Made by a program: the position numbers and the translations under genes. Shown here in pieces: positions 1 to 9,980 of a DNA stretch of 64,000 nt; the first letter of the stretch is position 1; each line of letters starts with the position of its first letter. Origin of the DNA: Aliidiomarina quisquiliarum. Lineage in GTDB: Bacteria; Pseudomonadota; Gammaproteobacteria; Enterobacterales; Alteromonadaceae. The notes below the pieces were generated by a model. That model did no database searches. It had not been told where the DNA came from and saw only the letters and a list, made by a program, of their open reading frames with translations. The stretch is from assembly GCF_023922585.1 (NCBI RefSeq), contig NZ_JAMFTN010000017.1, positions 130,659 through 194,658 of the forward strand, given 5' to 3'.

Positions 1-558
<558 letters not shown>

Positions 559-560
559 AC

Positions 561-2063
561 TTATTCAAGACTTACATTCTCACGTAACTGAAGGCCGCCG
601 AAGCTCTGCTGAAAGCGGCTTTCTTCGTTGAGCAGATCGGCTAAATAAGGATTTGTAGCTAGGAAATTGGCAGGCAAATGTAAAATAAGCATATTGGTGT
701 TGTTGTTATCAAAACTAAGGCTGCAGTTTGGCATGGCGTCGTTGCGGCGGCGTTGGCAGCAAATAATGCTTAACCTTAAAATGCGACTTAAAAGTGCCAT
801 TGGGGCAGTATCGGGTAGTTTTTTTGGTAGGTTATCGTCATCGATAATGCCGGTAACAGCTTCTAATAGCGACAATAAAGAAGATCTTTGTCGTAATGTG
901 AAGCCAGGCAAGTCGGTGTGCTTTAATAAGTAACGGCTGTGCTTACCAGCGTGTTTGTAGCTTAGACTTTGGCCTATTTCATGCAAAAAAGCGACTGCTC
1001 TCGATAAGGCCTTTGACGACTTAGGAAGGGCTTCTGCCATGCCCACACCGCTACTAAGCTGAGTATAAAGCTTTATAACCCGTTCTGTTTGGGTTACGTC
1101 GGTTTGATAATGTTCAGCTAAACTTTTTAAGGTTCTTAGTTGTACGTCGTTATGCTGTAAAGACGTAAGCATGCTGTAAATAAGGCCTTCACGTAAGGCT
1201 GCCTCAGTGGCTTCTACATATTTTAAATTCAACTGCCGAAATAAGGCGATTAAAATACACAAGCCGGGTAGCAACACTAAGGCCCGGTCGGCTTTTAAAC
1301 CTTCGATGCTTATATGGTTTAAATTTTCAAAGAGTAATATTTCGTCGAGTAAGCTTTCTAGCCAAGGCAAACGAAAACGTTGGCTTAATTGACGTTGCAA
1401 AGCGATGTCTTGTAATGCTTTAAAAGTACCCGAAGCGCCGACTACGCGGGTTTTCTGTGACCGAACAAACAAAGCTTGGTGGGGGGCAATCAGCTGCTCA
1501 GCATCACCAATAGCACGCTCGACATTTTGTTTGGTAATAACCCCTTGTGGGAAATAAGCTGTTTTCCAAGTAACGCAGCCCATGTCTAAGCTAAGCGTAT
1601 GGTGCGACTGGAAACCACTACCAATAGCAATTTCAGTACTAGCGCCACCAATGTCGCACACCATTAATTGTGACCGGGCTGCCGAAGTATGGGCTACCCC
1701 TTGGTAAATAGTTTCGGCTTCATCTTCACCGGAAATAATTTGGATAGGGTGACCAAGGGTGTCTTGCATACGAGCAAGAAAAGGGTCTTGGGGATTAATT
1801 TTACGTAGTGTGGCAGTGCCAACGGCACGAATGTTTTCTGGAGCAATATCGCTAACCCGATCGGAGAATATAGCTAAGCAGTCAAGAGCTCGTTGGTGAA
1901 CGTTGGGGTTTAAAGTACCGTCGCTGCGTATACCTTCAGCTAGCCTTATACGGCGCTTGATTTTAGCAATAATTCGAACTGAGCCAGCTACAACTCGAAC
2001 GATAAGCATGTGAAAGCTATTGGAGCCAAGATCGATCGCTACATAATACTGGTTAGATCGCAT
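561..2063 (-). CDS. gppA: Guanosine-5'-triphosphate,3'-diphosphate pyrophosphatase / exopolyphosphatase family
   Basis: A 500-residue Ppx/GppA phosphatase of the actin-like ASKHA fold. Such enzymes hydrolyse pppGpp to ppGpp and/or inorganic polyphosphate in the cytoplasm. Residues 10-20 (AIDLGSNSFHML) form the first phosphate loop and DIGGASTEIAIG (about 136-147) the second. The C-terminal half is the helical HD-like region. The length matches E. coli GppA (494 residues), and the N-terminal wording, including KRRIRLAEG, is closer to GppA than to the shorter Ppx. The neighbour upstream is rhlB with an 18-base gap, the same gppA-rhlB pair as in E. coli, so co-transcription is likely. I chose gppA over ppx on this context; substrate preference cannot be told from sequence alone. 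Confidence 0.9.
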   Translation of the reverse strand: MRSNQYYVAIDLGSNSFHMLIVRVVAGSVRIIAKIKRRIRLAEGIRSDGTLNPNVHQRALDCLAIFSDRVSDIAPENIRAVGTATLRKINPQDPFLARMQDTLGHPIQIISGEDEAETIYQGVAHTSAARSQLMVCDIGGASTEIAIGSGFQSHHTLSLDMGCVTWKTAYFPQGVITKQNVERAIGDAEQLIAPHQALFVRSQKTRVVGASGTFKALQDIALQRQLSQRFRLPWLESLLDEILLFENLNHISIEGLKADRALVLLPGLCILIALFRQLNLKYVEATEAALREGLIYSMLTSLQHNDVQLRTLKSLAEHYQTDVTQTERVIKLYTQLSSGVGMAEALPKSSKALSRAVAFLHEIGQSLSYKHAGKHSRYLLKHTDLPGFTLRQRSSLLSLLEAVTGIIDDDNLPKKLPDTAPMALLSRILRLSIICCQRRRNDAMPNCSLSFDNNNTNMLILHLPANFLATNPYLADLLNEESRFQQSFGGLQLRENVSLE

Positions 2064-2080
2064 TGGCTCCGAGCCTCTTC

Positions 2081-3349
2081 TTAATTACGCTTATGCTGCC
2101 TTGGACCGCTAGAGCGACGCTGAAAGCTTTGACCACTTTGCATTCGGCGCTTGTGCGGAATATGTGGCTTTTTCACGTCGTTTAGTAGGGCTTCAGCGTT
2201 GTATTTACTAACCGGAATTGCGTGACCAATATAGTCTTCAATACCAGGTAAGTTATAGACATATTCTTCGCAGGCTAAGCTTATAGACTTACCGCTTGCA
2301 CCGGCACGGCCTGTACGACCAATACGGTGTACGTAGTCTTCGGAATCGTCGGGTAAGTCGTAGTTATACACATGGCTTACGGCGGGAATGTGCAACCCAC
2401 GGGCGGCTACGTCGGTAGCTACTAAAATATCAATTTTGCCTTGGGTGAAGTCGTCGAGAATTTTCAAGCGCTTACGCTGTGGTACGTCGCCAGTAAGCAA
2501 GCCGACGCGGTGTTTATCGGCAGCTAGCCAATGGTATACCTCGGTACAGGCATGTTTTGTATTACAAAACACAATAGCTTTATCGGGCCAATCTTCTTCG
2601 ATTAGCGTCAGTAAAAGCTTAATTTTGTCAGGCTTGCTTGGGTAAAAAAGCTCTTCTTCTATGCTTGCGCCAGTCATTTGTTCTGGCTCTATTTCAATCG
2701 CAGTGGGGTCGTTCATTTGCTCGTAAGCAAGTTCACGTACACGGAAAGACAATGTTGCTGAAAACAAGAGATTCAAACGGTCTTCGGCAGCAGGCATTTT
2801 ACGCAACATATAGCGTACGTCGTCGATAAAGCCAAGGTCGTACATGCGGTCTGCTTCGTCGAGCACCACCACATCAATATTATCGAGTTGAAACACGCCT
2901 TGCTTATAATAGTCAATAAGGCGCCCACAGGTGCCCACAACAAGGTCAACGCCTTCTTGCAGTTCAGCGCGCTGGGCTTCATAGCCTTCGCCACCATAAA
3001 CCACAACCGACTTAAGGCCACAGCTTTTAGCAATTGTTACTGCGTCGTTATGTATTTGCACGGCAAGTTCACGGGTAGGAGCCATAACCAGCGCACGTGG
3101 CTGTGTTGAACCTTCAATACGTTTGGGGTGAGTCATAAGGTGATTGAAAAGCGCAACAAGGAAAGCAATGGTTTTGCCCGTACCCGTTTGCGCCTGCCCT
3201 GCTACATCTTTGCCTTGTAACGCAACAGGAAGGCTCATCGCCTGAATAGGCGTGCACTGTGTGTAGCCGAGTTTATTCAAAGCATCCAACACATGTGGAT
3301 GTAAACCGAGCTCGGCAAACTTAGTTTCTGTTAAGTGTTTATCTGTCAT
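2081..3349 (-). CDS. rhlB: ATP-dependent DEAD-box RNA helicase RhlB
   Basis: A 422-residue DEAD-box helicase, the family member that unwinds structured RNA for the RNase E degradosome in the gammaproteobacteria. Visible motifs in order are the Q-motif region ([10 protein letters not shown]), motif I AQTGTGKT, motif Ib and PTRELA, motif [10 protein letters not shown], motif III SAT, and motif [12 protein letters not shown]. The C-terminal tail is short and basic ([15 protein letters not shown]), as in RhlB. It lies divergent from trxA with 140 bases between them and upstream of gppA, the E. coli arrangement, which supports RhlB over other DEAD-box paralogues. The start at 3349 gives the normal N-terminus ([16 protein letters not shown]). 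Confidence is high. Confidence 0.95.
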   Translation of the reverse strand: MTDKHLTETKFAELGLHPHVLDALNKLGYTQCTPIQAMSLPVALQGKDVAGQAQTGTGKTIAFLVALFNHLMTHPKRIEGSTQPRALVMAPTRELAVQIHNDAVTIAKSCGLKSVVVYGGEGYEAQRAELQEGVDLVVGTCGRLIDYYKQGVFQLDNIDVVVLDEADRMYDLGFIDDVRYMLRKMPAAEDRLNLLFSATLSFRVRELAYEQMNDPTAIEIEPEQMTGASIEEELFYPSKPDKIKLLLTLIEEDWPDKAIVFCNTKHACTEVYHWLAADKHRVGLLTGDVPQRKRLKILDDFTQGKIDILVATDVAARGLHIPAVSHVYNYDLPDDSEDYVHRIGRTGRAGASGKSISLACEEYVYNLPGIEDYIGHAIPVSKYNAEALLNDVKKPHIPHKRRMQSGQSFQRRSSGPRQHKRN

Positions 3350-3489
3350 AGGTAAATCATATCAGGTTTGCTCTTGCATTAGAAAACAGAAATGCTTCTA
3401 ATATAGCTAGTTGAGTATCATAAAGTGATATCATACCTGTGTAGCTAATTTATGCACAAGCAACGAATGCAATTAAGCGGAGATGTAAC

Positions 3490-3816
3490 ATGAGTGACAA
3501 TATTGTTCAGCTGAGTGACGACAGCTTTGAAACCGAAGTAATCAATGCTGATCAACCCATATTAGTCGATTTTTGGGCTGAGTGGTGTGGTCCGTGCAAA
3601 ATGATTGCACCTATCCTTGACGAAGTGGCTGCAGAGTTTGCCGGCAAATTAAAAATTGGCAAGCTAAACGTAGACCATAACAACCTAACGCCACCGAAAT
3701 ACAATATTCGCGGAATTCCAACGCTGCTAATGTTTAAAAATGGTGAGGTGGTAGGAACAAAGGTAGGCGCCTTATCTAAAACCCAGCTGGCTGAATTTAT
3801 CAAAGAGCATATTTAA
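3490..3816 (+). CDS. trxA: Thioredoxin 1
   Basis: A 108-residue thioredoxin, the cytoplasmic dithiol reductant for ribonucleotide reductase, PAPS reductase and other partners. The active site [12 protein letters not shown] is intact, the cis-proline loop RGIPTLL is present, and the length is exactly that of the family. The start has a purine-rich GGAG about ten bases upstream. It is divergent from rhlB and is followed by a strong terminator, so it is probably a single-gene transcript with its own promoter in the 140-base intergenic region. The position between rhlB and rho matches enteric bacteria. Confidence 0.98.
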   Translation: MSDNIVQLSDDSFETEVINADQPILVDFWAEWCGPCKMIAPILDEVAAEFAGKLKIGKLNVDHNNLTPPKYNIRGIPTLLMFKNGEVVGTKVGALSKTQLAEFIKEHI

Positions 3817-3845
3817 ACCCGTTACCTTACTAGGGTTATAAAATC

Positions 3846-3875
3846 ACACCGCAGCACCTAACTGCGGTGTTTTTT
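3846..3875 (+). terminator. Rho-independent terminator of trxA
   Basis: A perfect 9-bp stem (ACACCGCAG at 3846-3854 with CTGCGGTGT at 3862-3870) with a 7-base loop runs straight into six T residues (3870-3875). It lies 30 bases after the trxA stop codon. Confidence 0.92.
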
Positions 3876-4089
3876 CATTGAAAGTGGTGAAAAACTGGAC
3901 GCACCGCCAAATAGATGTTAATTTTAAGATTGTCAGCACTTCTCTGGCTTCTATAAACTTTCCCTGAAGCCATCTGAACAATAGATAATTCCGAATACAA
4001 ACCGCCCTTGGGGCTATCGTACTAAACGAAACCCTGGGTATTTTATTAAAAACTACACAAGAACCCCTTAAATAACCAGCCTACCGCTT
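3876..4089 (+). promoter_or_regulatory. rho 5' leader, C-rich with no visible Shine-Dalgarno
   Basis: This 214-base stretch between the trxA terminator and rho has no convincing coding frame. Its last 60 bases are poor in G and rich in C and A (for example GAACCCC, CCAGCCTACC), and no purine-rich ribosome site precedes the rho ATG. In other bacteria rho represses its own transcription by terminating within its leader at C-rich rut sequences; the composition here fits that, but the role is inferred. I do not see a clear rhoL-like leader peptide. Confidence 0.45.
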
Positions 4090-5346
4090 ATGAATCTAAC
4101 TGAACTGAAAAATAAATCTGTCAACGACCTCGTCGAACTTGCCGCAAGCATGGGGCAAGACAACATGGCCCGTCTGCGTAAGCAAGACATTATATTCGCT
4201 ATTTTAAAAGCGCACGCGAAAAGCGGTGAAGACATTTTTGGCGACGGTGTGCTAGAAATTCTTCAGGACGGCTTTGGCTTCTTACGCTCTAGCGATTCTT
4301 CTTACCTTGCTGGGCCAGACGATATTTATGTCTCGCCAAGCCAAATACGACGCTTCAATTTGCGCACCGGCGACACGGTCGCAGGGAAAATTAGACCACC
4401 AAAAGACGGTGAACGTTATTTTGCCCTCCTCAAAATTAGCGAAGTAAACTACGACAAACCAGAAAACTCCCGTAATAAAATCCTCTTTGAAAACCTAACA
4501 CCACTGCACGCCAACGAGCGTATGGTTATGGAACGTGGCAATGGTTCAACGGAAGACATTACAGCACGTATTCTTGATTTGGCCTCACCCATTGGTAAAG
4601 GCCAGCGTGGCTTAATAGTAGCGCCACCAAAAGCAGGTAAAACGCTTTTGCTACAGAATATTGCTCAGTCAATTGCGGCTAACCACCCCGACTGTAACTT
4701 AATGGTGTTGCTAATAGACGAGCGACCAGAAGAAGTAACGGAAATGCAACGCTTAGTGAAAGGTGAAGTCATTGCTTCAACCTTCGACGAGCCTGCTAGC
4801 CGTCACGTGCAAGTGGCAGAAATGGTGATTGAAAAAGCCAAGCGTTTAGTTGAGCACAAAAAAGACGTGGTTATTTTGCTCGACTCTATTACCCGTTTGG
4901 CACGTGCTTATAACACGGTTATTCCAAGCTCAGGTAAAGTACTTACCGGTGGTGTCGACGCCAACGCGTTGCACAAACCGAAGCGTTTCTTTGGTGCAGC
5001 TCGTAACGTGGAAGAAGGTGGTAGTTTAACCATTATCGCTACGGCGTTAATCGACACGGGTTCGAAAATGGACGAAGTTATTTACGAAGAGTTTAAGGGT
5101 ACCGGTAACATGGAACTTCACCTAAACCGTAAAATTGCTGAGAAGCGCGTTTTCCCAGCCATCGACTTCAACCGTTCAGGTACACGTCGCGAAGAATTGC
5201 TTACCACTCAAGACGAATTACAGAAAATGTGGATATTGCGTAAAATTGTTCATCCTATGGGTGAAATTGAAGCAATGGAGTTTGTTATCGACAAATTACA
5301 GATGACAAAAACTAACGACGAGTTCTTTGAGTCGATGAAGCGTTAG
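4090..5346 (+). CDS. rho: Transcription termination factor Rho
   Basis: A 418-residue Rho factor, within one residue of E. coli Rho. It is the hexameric RNA-dependent ATPase and translocase that ends transcription. The N-terminal helical and OB-fold cold-shock RNA-binding part ([16 protein letters not shown]) occupies roughly residues 1-130. The RecA-like ATPase domain follows, with Walker A APPKAGKT, the segment LLIDERPEE, Walker [17 protein letters not shown], the Q-loop/R-loop region ([14 protein letters not shown]) and a C-terminus ending [11 protein letters not shown]. It follows trxA and its terminator and is followed by its own terminator. Function and start are secure. Confidence 0.98.
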   Translation: MNLTELKNKSVNDLVELAASMGQDNMARLRKQDIIFAILKAHAKSGEDIFGDGVLEILQDGFGFLRSSDSSYLAGPDDIYVSPSQIRRFNLRTGDTVAGKIRPPKDGERYFALLKISEVNYDKPENSRNKILFENLTPLHANERMVMERGNGSTEDITARILDLASPIGKGQRGLIVAPPKAGKTLLLQNIAQSIAANHPDCNLMVLLIDERPEEVTEMQRLVKGEVIASTFDEPASRHVQVAEMVIEKAKRLVEHKKDVVILLDSITRLARAYNTVIPSSGKVLTGGVDANALHKPKRFFGAARNVEEGGSLTIIATALIDTGSKMDEVIYEEFKGTGNMELHLNRKIAEKRVFPAIDFNRSGTRREELLTTQDELQKMWILRKIVHPMGEIEAMEFVIDKLQMTKTNDEFFESMKR

Positions 5347-5368
5347 AAGTAATTTGTGGATCAGTTAT

Positions 5369-5403
5369 AATGCCGCCTCTACACACTAGTGGCGGCATTT
5401 TTT
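5369..5403 (+). terminator. Rho-independent terminator of rho, abutting the ubiD start codon
   Basis: A perfect 9-bp stem (AATGCCGCC at 5369-5377 with GGCGGCATT at 5391-5399) is followed by a T tract at 5398-5403. The best ubiD start, ATG at 5404, is the very next base, so the only purine-rich sequence that could serve as the ubiD ribosome site (GGCGG) is the 3' arm of this stem. Confidence 0.88.
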
Positions 5404-6876
5404 ATGAAGTACCGAGATTTACGCGATTTTATTGCCTTGCTTGAACAGCGCGGTGAACTGAAGCGAATTCAGCACGAAATCGATCCTTACTTAGAAATGA
5501 CAGAAATTGCCGACCGGACCCTTAAAGCCGGCGGGCCTGCGTTGCTGTTTGAAAACCCAAAAGGCCATTCTGTTCCCGTATTAGCCAACTTGTTTGGCAC
5601 CCCCGAACGAGTAGCTTTGGGTATGGGCCAAACCGACGTTGCCGCTTTGCGCGAAGTGGGTAAATTACTAGCCTACTTAAAAGAGCCAGAGCCCCCTAGC
5701 GGCATTAAAGACGCCTTTAGTAAATTACCACTGCTGAAAAAAATACTCAGTATGTCGCCTAAAGTATTAAAAAAAGGGCCATGCCAAGAAGTGGTTATTG
5801 AGGGCGACGATGTGGACCTATATAAAATACCTATTCAAACTTGCTGGCCAGGCGATGTGGCGCCCTTACTTACTTGGGGTTTAACCATTACCCGCGGACC
5901 GCTTAAAAAGCGCCAAAACTTAGGAATTTATCGGCAGCAGCTGCTAGGCAAAAACAAGCTAATTATGCGCTGGCTGAGCCACCGTGGTGGTGCGCTAGAT
6001 TTTCGTGAGTTCTGTAAACAACACCCGGGACAAAAATTTCCCATTGCGGTGGCACTAGGCGCAGACCCAGCCACTATTTTAGGTGCGGTTACACCGGTAC
6101 CAGATACCCTTTCTGAATATGCCTTTGCCGGTTTACTTCGTGACAGTAAAACCGAAGTGGTGAAGTGTTTAAGTAATGACTTACAAGTACCTGCCTATGC
6201 GGAATATGTGTTGGAAGGTTACCTCGACCCTGAAGAAACGGCGGAAGAAGGGCCGTACGGCGATCATACCGGTTATTATAATGAAGTGGACACCTTTCCG
6301 GTGTTTACTGTAACTAAAATAACCCACCGGAAAAGCCCAATTTATCACAGTACTTATACGGGCCGGCCGCCAGACGAGCCAGCCATATTGGGCGTAGCAC
6401 TGAATGAAGTGTTTGTACCAATATTACAAAAGCAGTTTCCTGAAATAGTCGACTTTTATTTGCCGCCTGAAGGGTGCTCGTATCGTATGGCAGTGGTTAC
6501 TATTAAGAAAAGTTACCCTGGCCATGCCAAGCGTGTGATGATGGGAGTTTGGTCGTATTTACGGCAGTTTATGTACACTAAGTTTATTATTGTATGCGAC
6601 GATGACGTAAATGCCCGCGACTGGAAAGACGTAATTTGGGCCATGACGACACGTATGGACCCAGTGCGAGATACTACTTTTGTTGAAAATACCCCAATTG
6701 ATTATCTTGATTTTGCTTCGCCAGTTTCAGGTTTGGGCTCGAAAATGGGTATGGATGCAACCAATAAATGGCCAGGTGAAACCGAGCGGGAATGGGGTGT
6801 TCCCATTGTGATGGATGAAAACGTGGTGCAACGCGTCGACGATATTTGGCAGGAATTAGGAATTTTTAATGAGTAA
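5404..6876 (+). CDS. ubiD: 4-hydroxy-3-polyprenylbenzoate decarboxylase UbiD
   Basis: UbiD decarboxylates the polyprenylated hydroxybenzoate ring in ubiquinone synthesis, using the prenylated FMN made by UbiX. The protein closely follows E. coli UbiD along its length ([20 protein letters not shown] near the N-terminus; [66 protein letters not shown]). I place the start at ATG 5404, giving 490 residues beginning [13 protein letters not shown] at 5389 would add five residues (MAAFF) that would be encoded inside the rho terminator. The gene overlaps fre by eight bases, so the two are co-translated. How ubiD is expressed past the terminator immediately in front of it is unclear. Confidence 0.95.
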   Translation: MKYRDLRDFIALLEQRGELKRIQHEIDPYLEMTEIADRTLKAGGPALLFENPKGHSVPVLANLFGTPERVALGMGQTDVAALREVGKLLAYLKEPEPPSGIKDAFSKLPLLKKILSMSPKVLKKGPCQEVVIEGDDVDLYKIPIQTCWPGDVAPLLTWGLTITRGPLKKRQNLGIYRQQLLGKNKLIMRWLSHRGGALDFREFCKQHPGQKFPIAVALGADPATILGAVTPVPDTLSEYAFAGLLRDSKTEVVKCLSNDLQVPAYAEYVLEGYLDPEETAEEGPYGDHTGYYNEVDTFPVFTVTKITHRKSPIYHSTYTGRPPDEPAILGVALNEVFVPILQKQFPEIVDFYLPPEGCSYRMAVVTIKKSYPGHAKRVMMGVWSYLRQFMYTKFIIVCDDDVNARDWKDVIWAMTTRMDPVRDTTFVENTPIDYLDFASPVSGLGSKMGMDATNKWPGETEREWGVPIVMDENVVQRVDDIWQELGIFNE

Positions 6877-7573
6877 TCCGACATTAACATGTCAGGTCAG
6901 TTTAATTGAGCCACTGACACCTTTTGTTTTTAAGGTTCAACTAACGCCTCCTGAGCCAGTTAATTTTGTGGCTGGTCAATATATTACGGTGGTGATGGAT
7001 AAGGACGACTTTCGTGCTTTTTCAATTGCCTCTACGCCGTCGCAAGGGCATGTTATTGAACTGCATATTGGTGCGACACCAGAAAACCCCTATGCTTGGG
7101 AAGTTATGCAACGCTTGCAAGCCGAAGGCGAAATTACTATTACAGTTCCCGCTGGAACGGCGGGCTTACGAGAAAGTGAGCGGCCACTTATTGTTTTGGC
7201 TGGAGGTACTGGTTTTTCTTATGCTTGGTCCATTGCGGCAGCACAGCTAGAAACCCAATCGCAACGAAATGTGTTGTTTTACTGGGGTGGCAAAACTTTA
7301 GCCGACTTATATAAACACGAAAAATTACTCGCTTTAGAACAATCAGATTCACGTTTTCATTATTTTCCGGTGTTAGAAAAAACCCCAGAAAATTGGCAAG
7401 GCCACCAGGGCTTGGTGCATTTAGCCGTATTGGCCGACCATGACAATTTATCGGGGTTTGATGTGTATGTGGCTGGCCGTTTTGAAATGGTGCGAGTAGT
7501 GCGAGATGACTTTTTTAAACATAAACTGCCGGAACAGCAATTGTTTGGCGACGCATTAAGCTATCTAGAGTAG
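6869..7573 (+). CDS. fre: NAD(P)H-flavin reductase
   Basis: A 234-residue flavin reductase of the ferredoxin-NADP reductase superfamily. It reduces free FMN and riboflavin with NAD(P)H, supplying reduced flavin to other enzymes. The flavin-binding motif FRAFSIAS and the nucleotide-binding [13 protein letters not shown] are visible, and the C-terminus [11 protein letters not shown] matches Fre/LuxG proteins. It starts inside the ubiD stop region (eight-base overlap), reproducing the ubiD-fre neighbourhood of enteric bacteria. It is the last gene before the thiamin-regulated operon. Confidence 0.93.
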   Translation: MSNPTLTCQVSLIEPLTPFVFKVQLTPPEPVNFVAGQYITVVMDKDDFRAFSIASTPSQGHVIELHIGATPENPYAWEVMQRLQAEGEITITVPAGTAGLRESERPLIVLAGGTGFSYAWSIAAAQLETQSQRNVLFYWGGKTLADLYKHEKLLALEQSDSRFHYFPVLEKTPENWQGHQGLVHLAVLADHDNLSGFDVYVAGRFEMVRVVRDDFFKHKLPEQQLFGDALSYLE

Positions 7574-7601
7574 TAAGTTAACATAGCGTATTAAGCTAAA
7601 C

Positions 7602-7631
7602 TTGGCAGACACGCGGCGATTTAGGTATACT
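7602..7631 (+). promoter_or_regulatory. Sigma-70 type promoter of the thiamin operon
   Basis: TTGGCA at 7602-7607 and TATACT at 7626-7631 are separated by 18 bases, a good match to sigma-70. The TPP aptamer begins about 25 bases downstream. A perfect 7-bp inverted repeat, CGCGGCG at 7612-7618 and CGCCGCG at 7633-7639, flanks the -10 box. Confidence 0.7.
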
Positions 7632-7657
7632 CCGCCGCGACGTTTCCATGAAGTGTC

Positions 7658-7745
7658 ATTACCAAAGGGGTGCCGAAAGGCTGAGATGCAGTATTGCGAA
7701 CTCTTTGAACCTGATCCGGTTAATACTGGCGTAGGGATTGGTAAT
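7658..7745 (+). promoter_or_regulatory. TPP riboswitch (THI element) aptamer
   Basis: The conserved THI-box segments are all present: AGGGGTGCC, GGCTGAGATGC, and CCTGATCCGGTTAATAC followed by GGCGTAGGGA. The closing P1 helix is ATTACCA (7658-7664) with TGGTAAT (7739-7745). Binding of thiamin pyrophosphate to this fold represses the downstream genes, here a TonB-dependent receptor, a PnuC-type transporter and a thiamin-kinase-like protein. Confidence 0.97.
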
Positions 7746-7815
7746 TTAGATAAACCAATACGACGGATAACCGGATCTCATCTTTTTTCTCGGCATTTAA
7801 AAAGAAGAGATCCAA
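7746..7815 (+). promoter_or_regulatory. Riboswitch expression platform: hairpin over the ribosome-binding site
   Basis: A long hairpin, left arm 7773-7787 (starting GGATCTC) and right arm 7799-7813 (ending GAGATCC), pairs 14 of 15 positions. It includes the purine-rich region just upstream of the ATG at 7816, so it should block translation. The left arm also belongs to 7768-7777 (TAACCGGATC), which is the exact complement of GATCCGGTTA at 7713-7722 inside the aptamer. A further helix, ATTGGT 7737-7742 with ACCAAT 7754-7759, nests within that pairing. The two folds exclude each other, which predicts translational control: open without TPP, closed with TPP. There is no T tract after the hairpin, so a terminator is unlikely. 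Confidence 0.75.
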
Positions 7816-9969
7816 ATGAAAAAATTAACTTCGAATAAAACCTTCACAAAAAAAATTCCAGTTGCGCTATTTGTTGCCACTAGCCTTTCTGTAGGCTTCA
7901 TTAGCACGGTTGCCTTTACCGCTACGGCAGCCGAAGACGAGCAAGCAACAGCTATTGAACGCATAGTTATTACTGGCAACTTTCGCCCGCAGGGCATTGA
8001 AGACGTGCCTGCTAGTGTTAGCGTACTTAGCAGCAACGACATTCAACAGCGGAACGCTGAACACCTAGAGCATGCATTAGCCATGGCACCAAACGTGAAT
8101 TTAGCCTCGGGTGCTTCCCGTGCCAGCTTTATTCAAATTCGTGGCGTAGGCGAGCGCAGCCAGTTTGTTGACCCTATTAATCCTTCGGTAGGTTTAGTTA
8201 TCGACGGCATCAATTATAGCTCGCTAGGCACTGCCGGCACCTTGTTCGATATTGGCCAAGTGGAAGTGTTCCGCGGCCCACAAACTACCCGTTTCGGTGC
8301 CGACGGCATGGCAGGTATGATTTATTTAGGTAGTACACCAATTAGCGACTACAGAGATGGCTTAGCCGAGCTAACCCTAGCTAACTATAATAGCTATGCT
8401 GGCGGTGTGGCCGCTACGCATCGGTTTAATGAAGCATTTTCAGCACGGCTAAGCGTGTACCAGCATGTAAGCGACGGCTTTATGGAGAACGTTTTTCTAA
8501 ATCGCAAAGACACACAAAACCAAGACGAACTTACTTTGCGTTTGAATAGCCATTGGCGCGTTAGTGATCACTGGGATGCGTTTTTAACTTACCATCGCTT
8601 CGATATTGATAACGGTTACGATGCATGGTCGTTGGATCAAGATCGCACCACCTTGTCTGACACGCCAGGCCGAGACACCCTCGACAGCCATGCGGGGCGT
8701 GTGAAGTTAGTGTACAGCGGCGCCGAAGCATATACGGCCGAGCTAAGTGTATCGATGCTAACGGCAGACTCTATTTATGAATATGATGAAGACTGGGCTT
8801 ACGAAGGCATTCGCCCGGGTTGGGAATATAACTCCTTCGACCAATACCTACGGGCTCGGGATCAATGGGAAGTTGAAACCCGCTTGTTATCGGCTACACC
8901 AATTAACCTATTTGGCAACGATACGGACTGGATTGTTGGCGTTTACTGGCAGCAGCGTGAGCAAGATTTAGAGCGTAACTATGGTTCTAAAAACGGCCCG
9001 TTTACCAGTAGCTACGACACCCGCAACCAAGCCATTTACGGCGAGCTTGGCCAGCACCTTAGCCAACGTTTGAAAGCTTCCTTAGGGCTTCGCTACGAAC
9101 GCTACAGCAACACTTACAGTGATAGCCGTAGTATTAATGCAACGCCTGAGAAAGCAGCTTGGGGTGGCCGAGCCAGTTTAGAATACGCGCTAGCAACTAC
9201 AGGCTCGATATTTACCAGTGTGGCCCACGGTTTTAAAGCCGGTGGGGTAAACGGTGAAGCCTTAGGCCGTGTTGAAGAGAAAAAACTTGAGCAGTTCCGT
9301 GACTTTTTAGAATCAAAAGCGGTATTTGCTCCAGAACTGCTCACTACCTTTGAAGTAGGTTACCGTGCTTTTATACCAGCACAAAGCTTACGTTTTGAGG
9401 CCACTGCCTTTTACAGTTGGCGTGACGACATGCAAGTAAGCGCTTACGTGGAACAAGCAGGAGTGTTTGTGTCTTATTTAGATAATGCTTCTGCAGGGCG
9501 TAACTGGGGGCTAGAAGCGACACTCGACTATATGCCAACCGACCAATTACGTTGGTTCGCTAGTTTAGGTTGGTTAGGTTCAGAATATCGGCATTTAATG
9601 TTGCAAGACGGCACTAACTTAACTGGCCGGGAACAAGCCCATGCGCCCAATTACCAAGTGCATACTGGGGTTGAATGGCAGTTCAATGACGCCTTAAACC
9701 TACGTGTAGAAGTAGAGGCAAAAGATAGTTTTTTCTTTTCTAATAGCCACGACCAACGGGCAAAAGCGCAGCAACTAGTGCATTTGCGTTTAAACTACAA
9801 CTGGCAAAATTGGCAGTTTAGCGTGTTTGCCCGTAATCTATTCGACCAAGATTACGCAACGCGAGGCTTTTATTTTGGTAACGATCCGCGCGACGAATAT
9901 ACAGCGAAAAACTATGTACAGTATGGCGAGCCTAGTCGTGTTGGTGTAACTGCACGGCTACGCTTCTAG
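7816..9969 (+). CDS. TonB-dependent outer-membrane receptor, probably for thiamin
   Basis: A 717-residue TonB-dependent receptor: signal peptide (about residues 1-37, cleaved near TATAAEDE), TonB-box-like ERIVITG, plug domain from about 45 to 175 (GIEDVPASVSVLS, IRGVGERSQF, GQVEVFRGPQTTRFGADGMAG), then a beta-barrel ending in a C-terminal aromatic residue (GVTARLRF). The substrate is inferred from position: the gene is directly under a TPP riboswitch and followed by a PnuC-type transporter and a thiamin-kinase-like gene, as in the thiamin uptake operons described for other Alteromonadales and Bacteroidetes. The ATG at 7816 lies three bases after the regulatory hairpin. The receptor would move thiamin or a precursor into the periplasm using TonB energy. 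Confidence 0.9.
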   Translation: MKKLTSNKTFTKKIPVALFVATSLSVGFISTVAFTATAAEDEQATAIERIVITGNFRPQGIEDVPASVSVLSSNDIQQRNAEHLEHALAMAPNVNLASGASRASFIQIRGVGERSQFVDPINPSVGLVIDGINYSSLGTAGTLFDIGQVEVFRGPQTTRFGADGMAGMIYLGSTPISDYRDGLAELTLANYNSYAGGVAATHRFNEAFSARLSVYQHVSDGFMENVFLNRKDTQNQDELTLRLNSHWRVSDHWDAFLTYHRFDIDNGYDAWSLDQDRTTLSDTPGRDTLDSHAGRVKLVYSGAEAYTAELSVSMLTADSIYEYDEDWAYEGIRPGWEYNSFDQYLRARDQWEVETRLLSATPINLFGNDTDWIVGVYWQQREQDLERNYGSKNGPFTSSYDTRNQAIYGELGQHLSQRLKASLGLRYERYSNTYSDSRSINATPEKAAWGGRASLEYALATTGSIFTSVAHGFKAGGVNGEALGRVEEKKLEQFRDFLESKAVFAPELLTTFEVGYRAFIPAQSLRFEATAFYSWRDDMQVSAYVEQAGVFVSYLDNASAGRNWGLEATLDYMPTDQLRWFASLGWLGSEYRHLMLQDGTNLTGREQAHAPNYQVHTGVEWQFNDALNLRVEVEAKDSFFFSNSHDQRAKAQQLVHLRLNYNWQNWQFSVFARNLFDQDYATRGFYFGNDPRDEYTAKNYVQYGEPSRVGVTARLRF

Positions 9970-9980
9970 GAGCCAAAAGT

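Noticed and set aside
2773-3033. Minus-strand frame of 86 codons inside rhlB
   Set aside because: It lies wholly within the helicase gene in another frame and shows no family motif.
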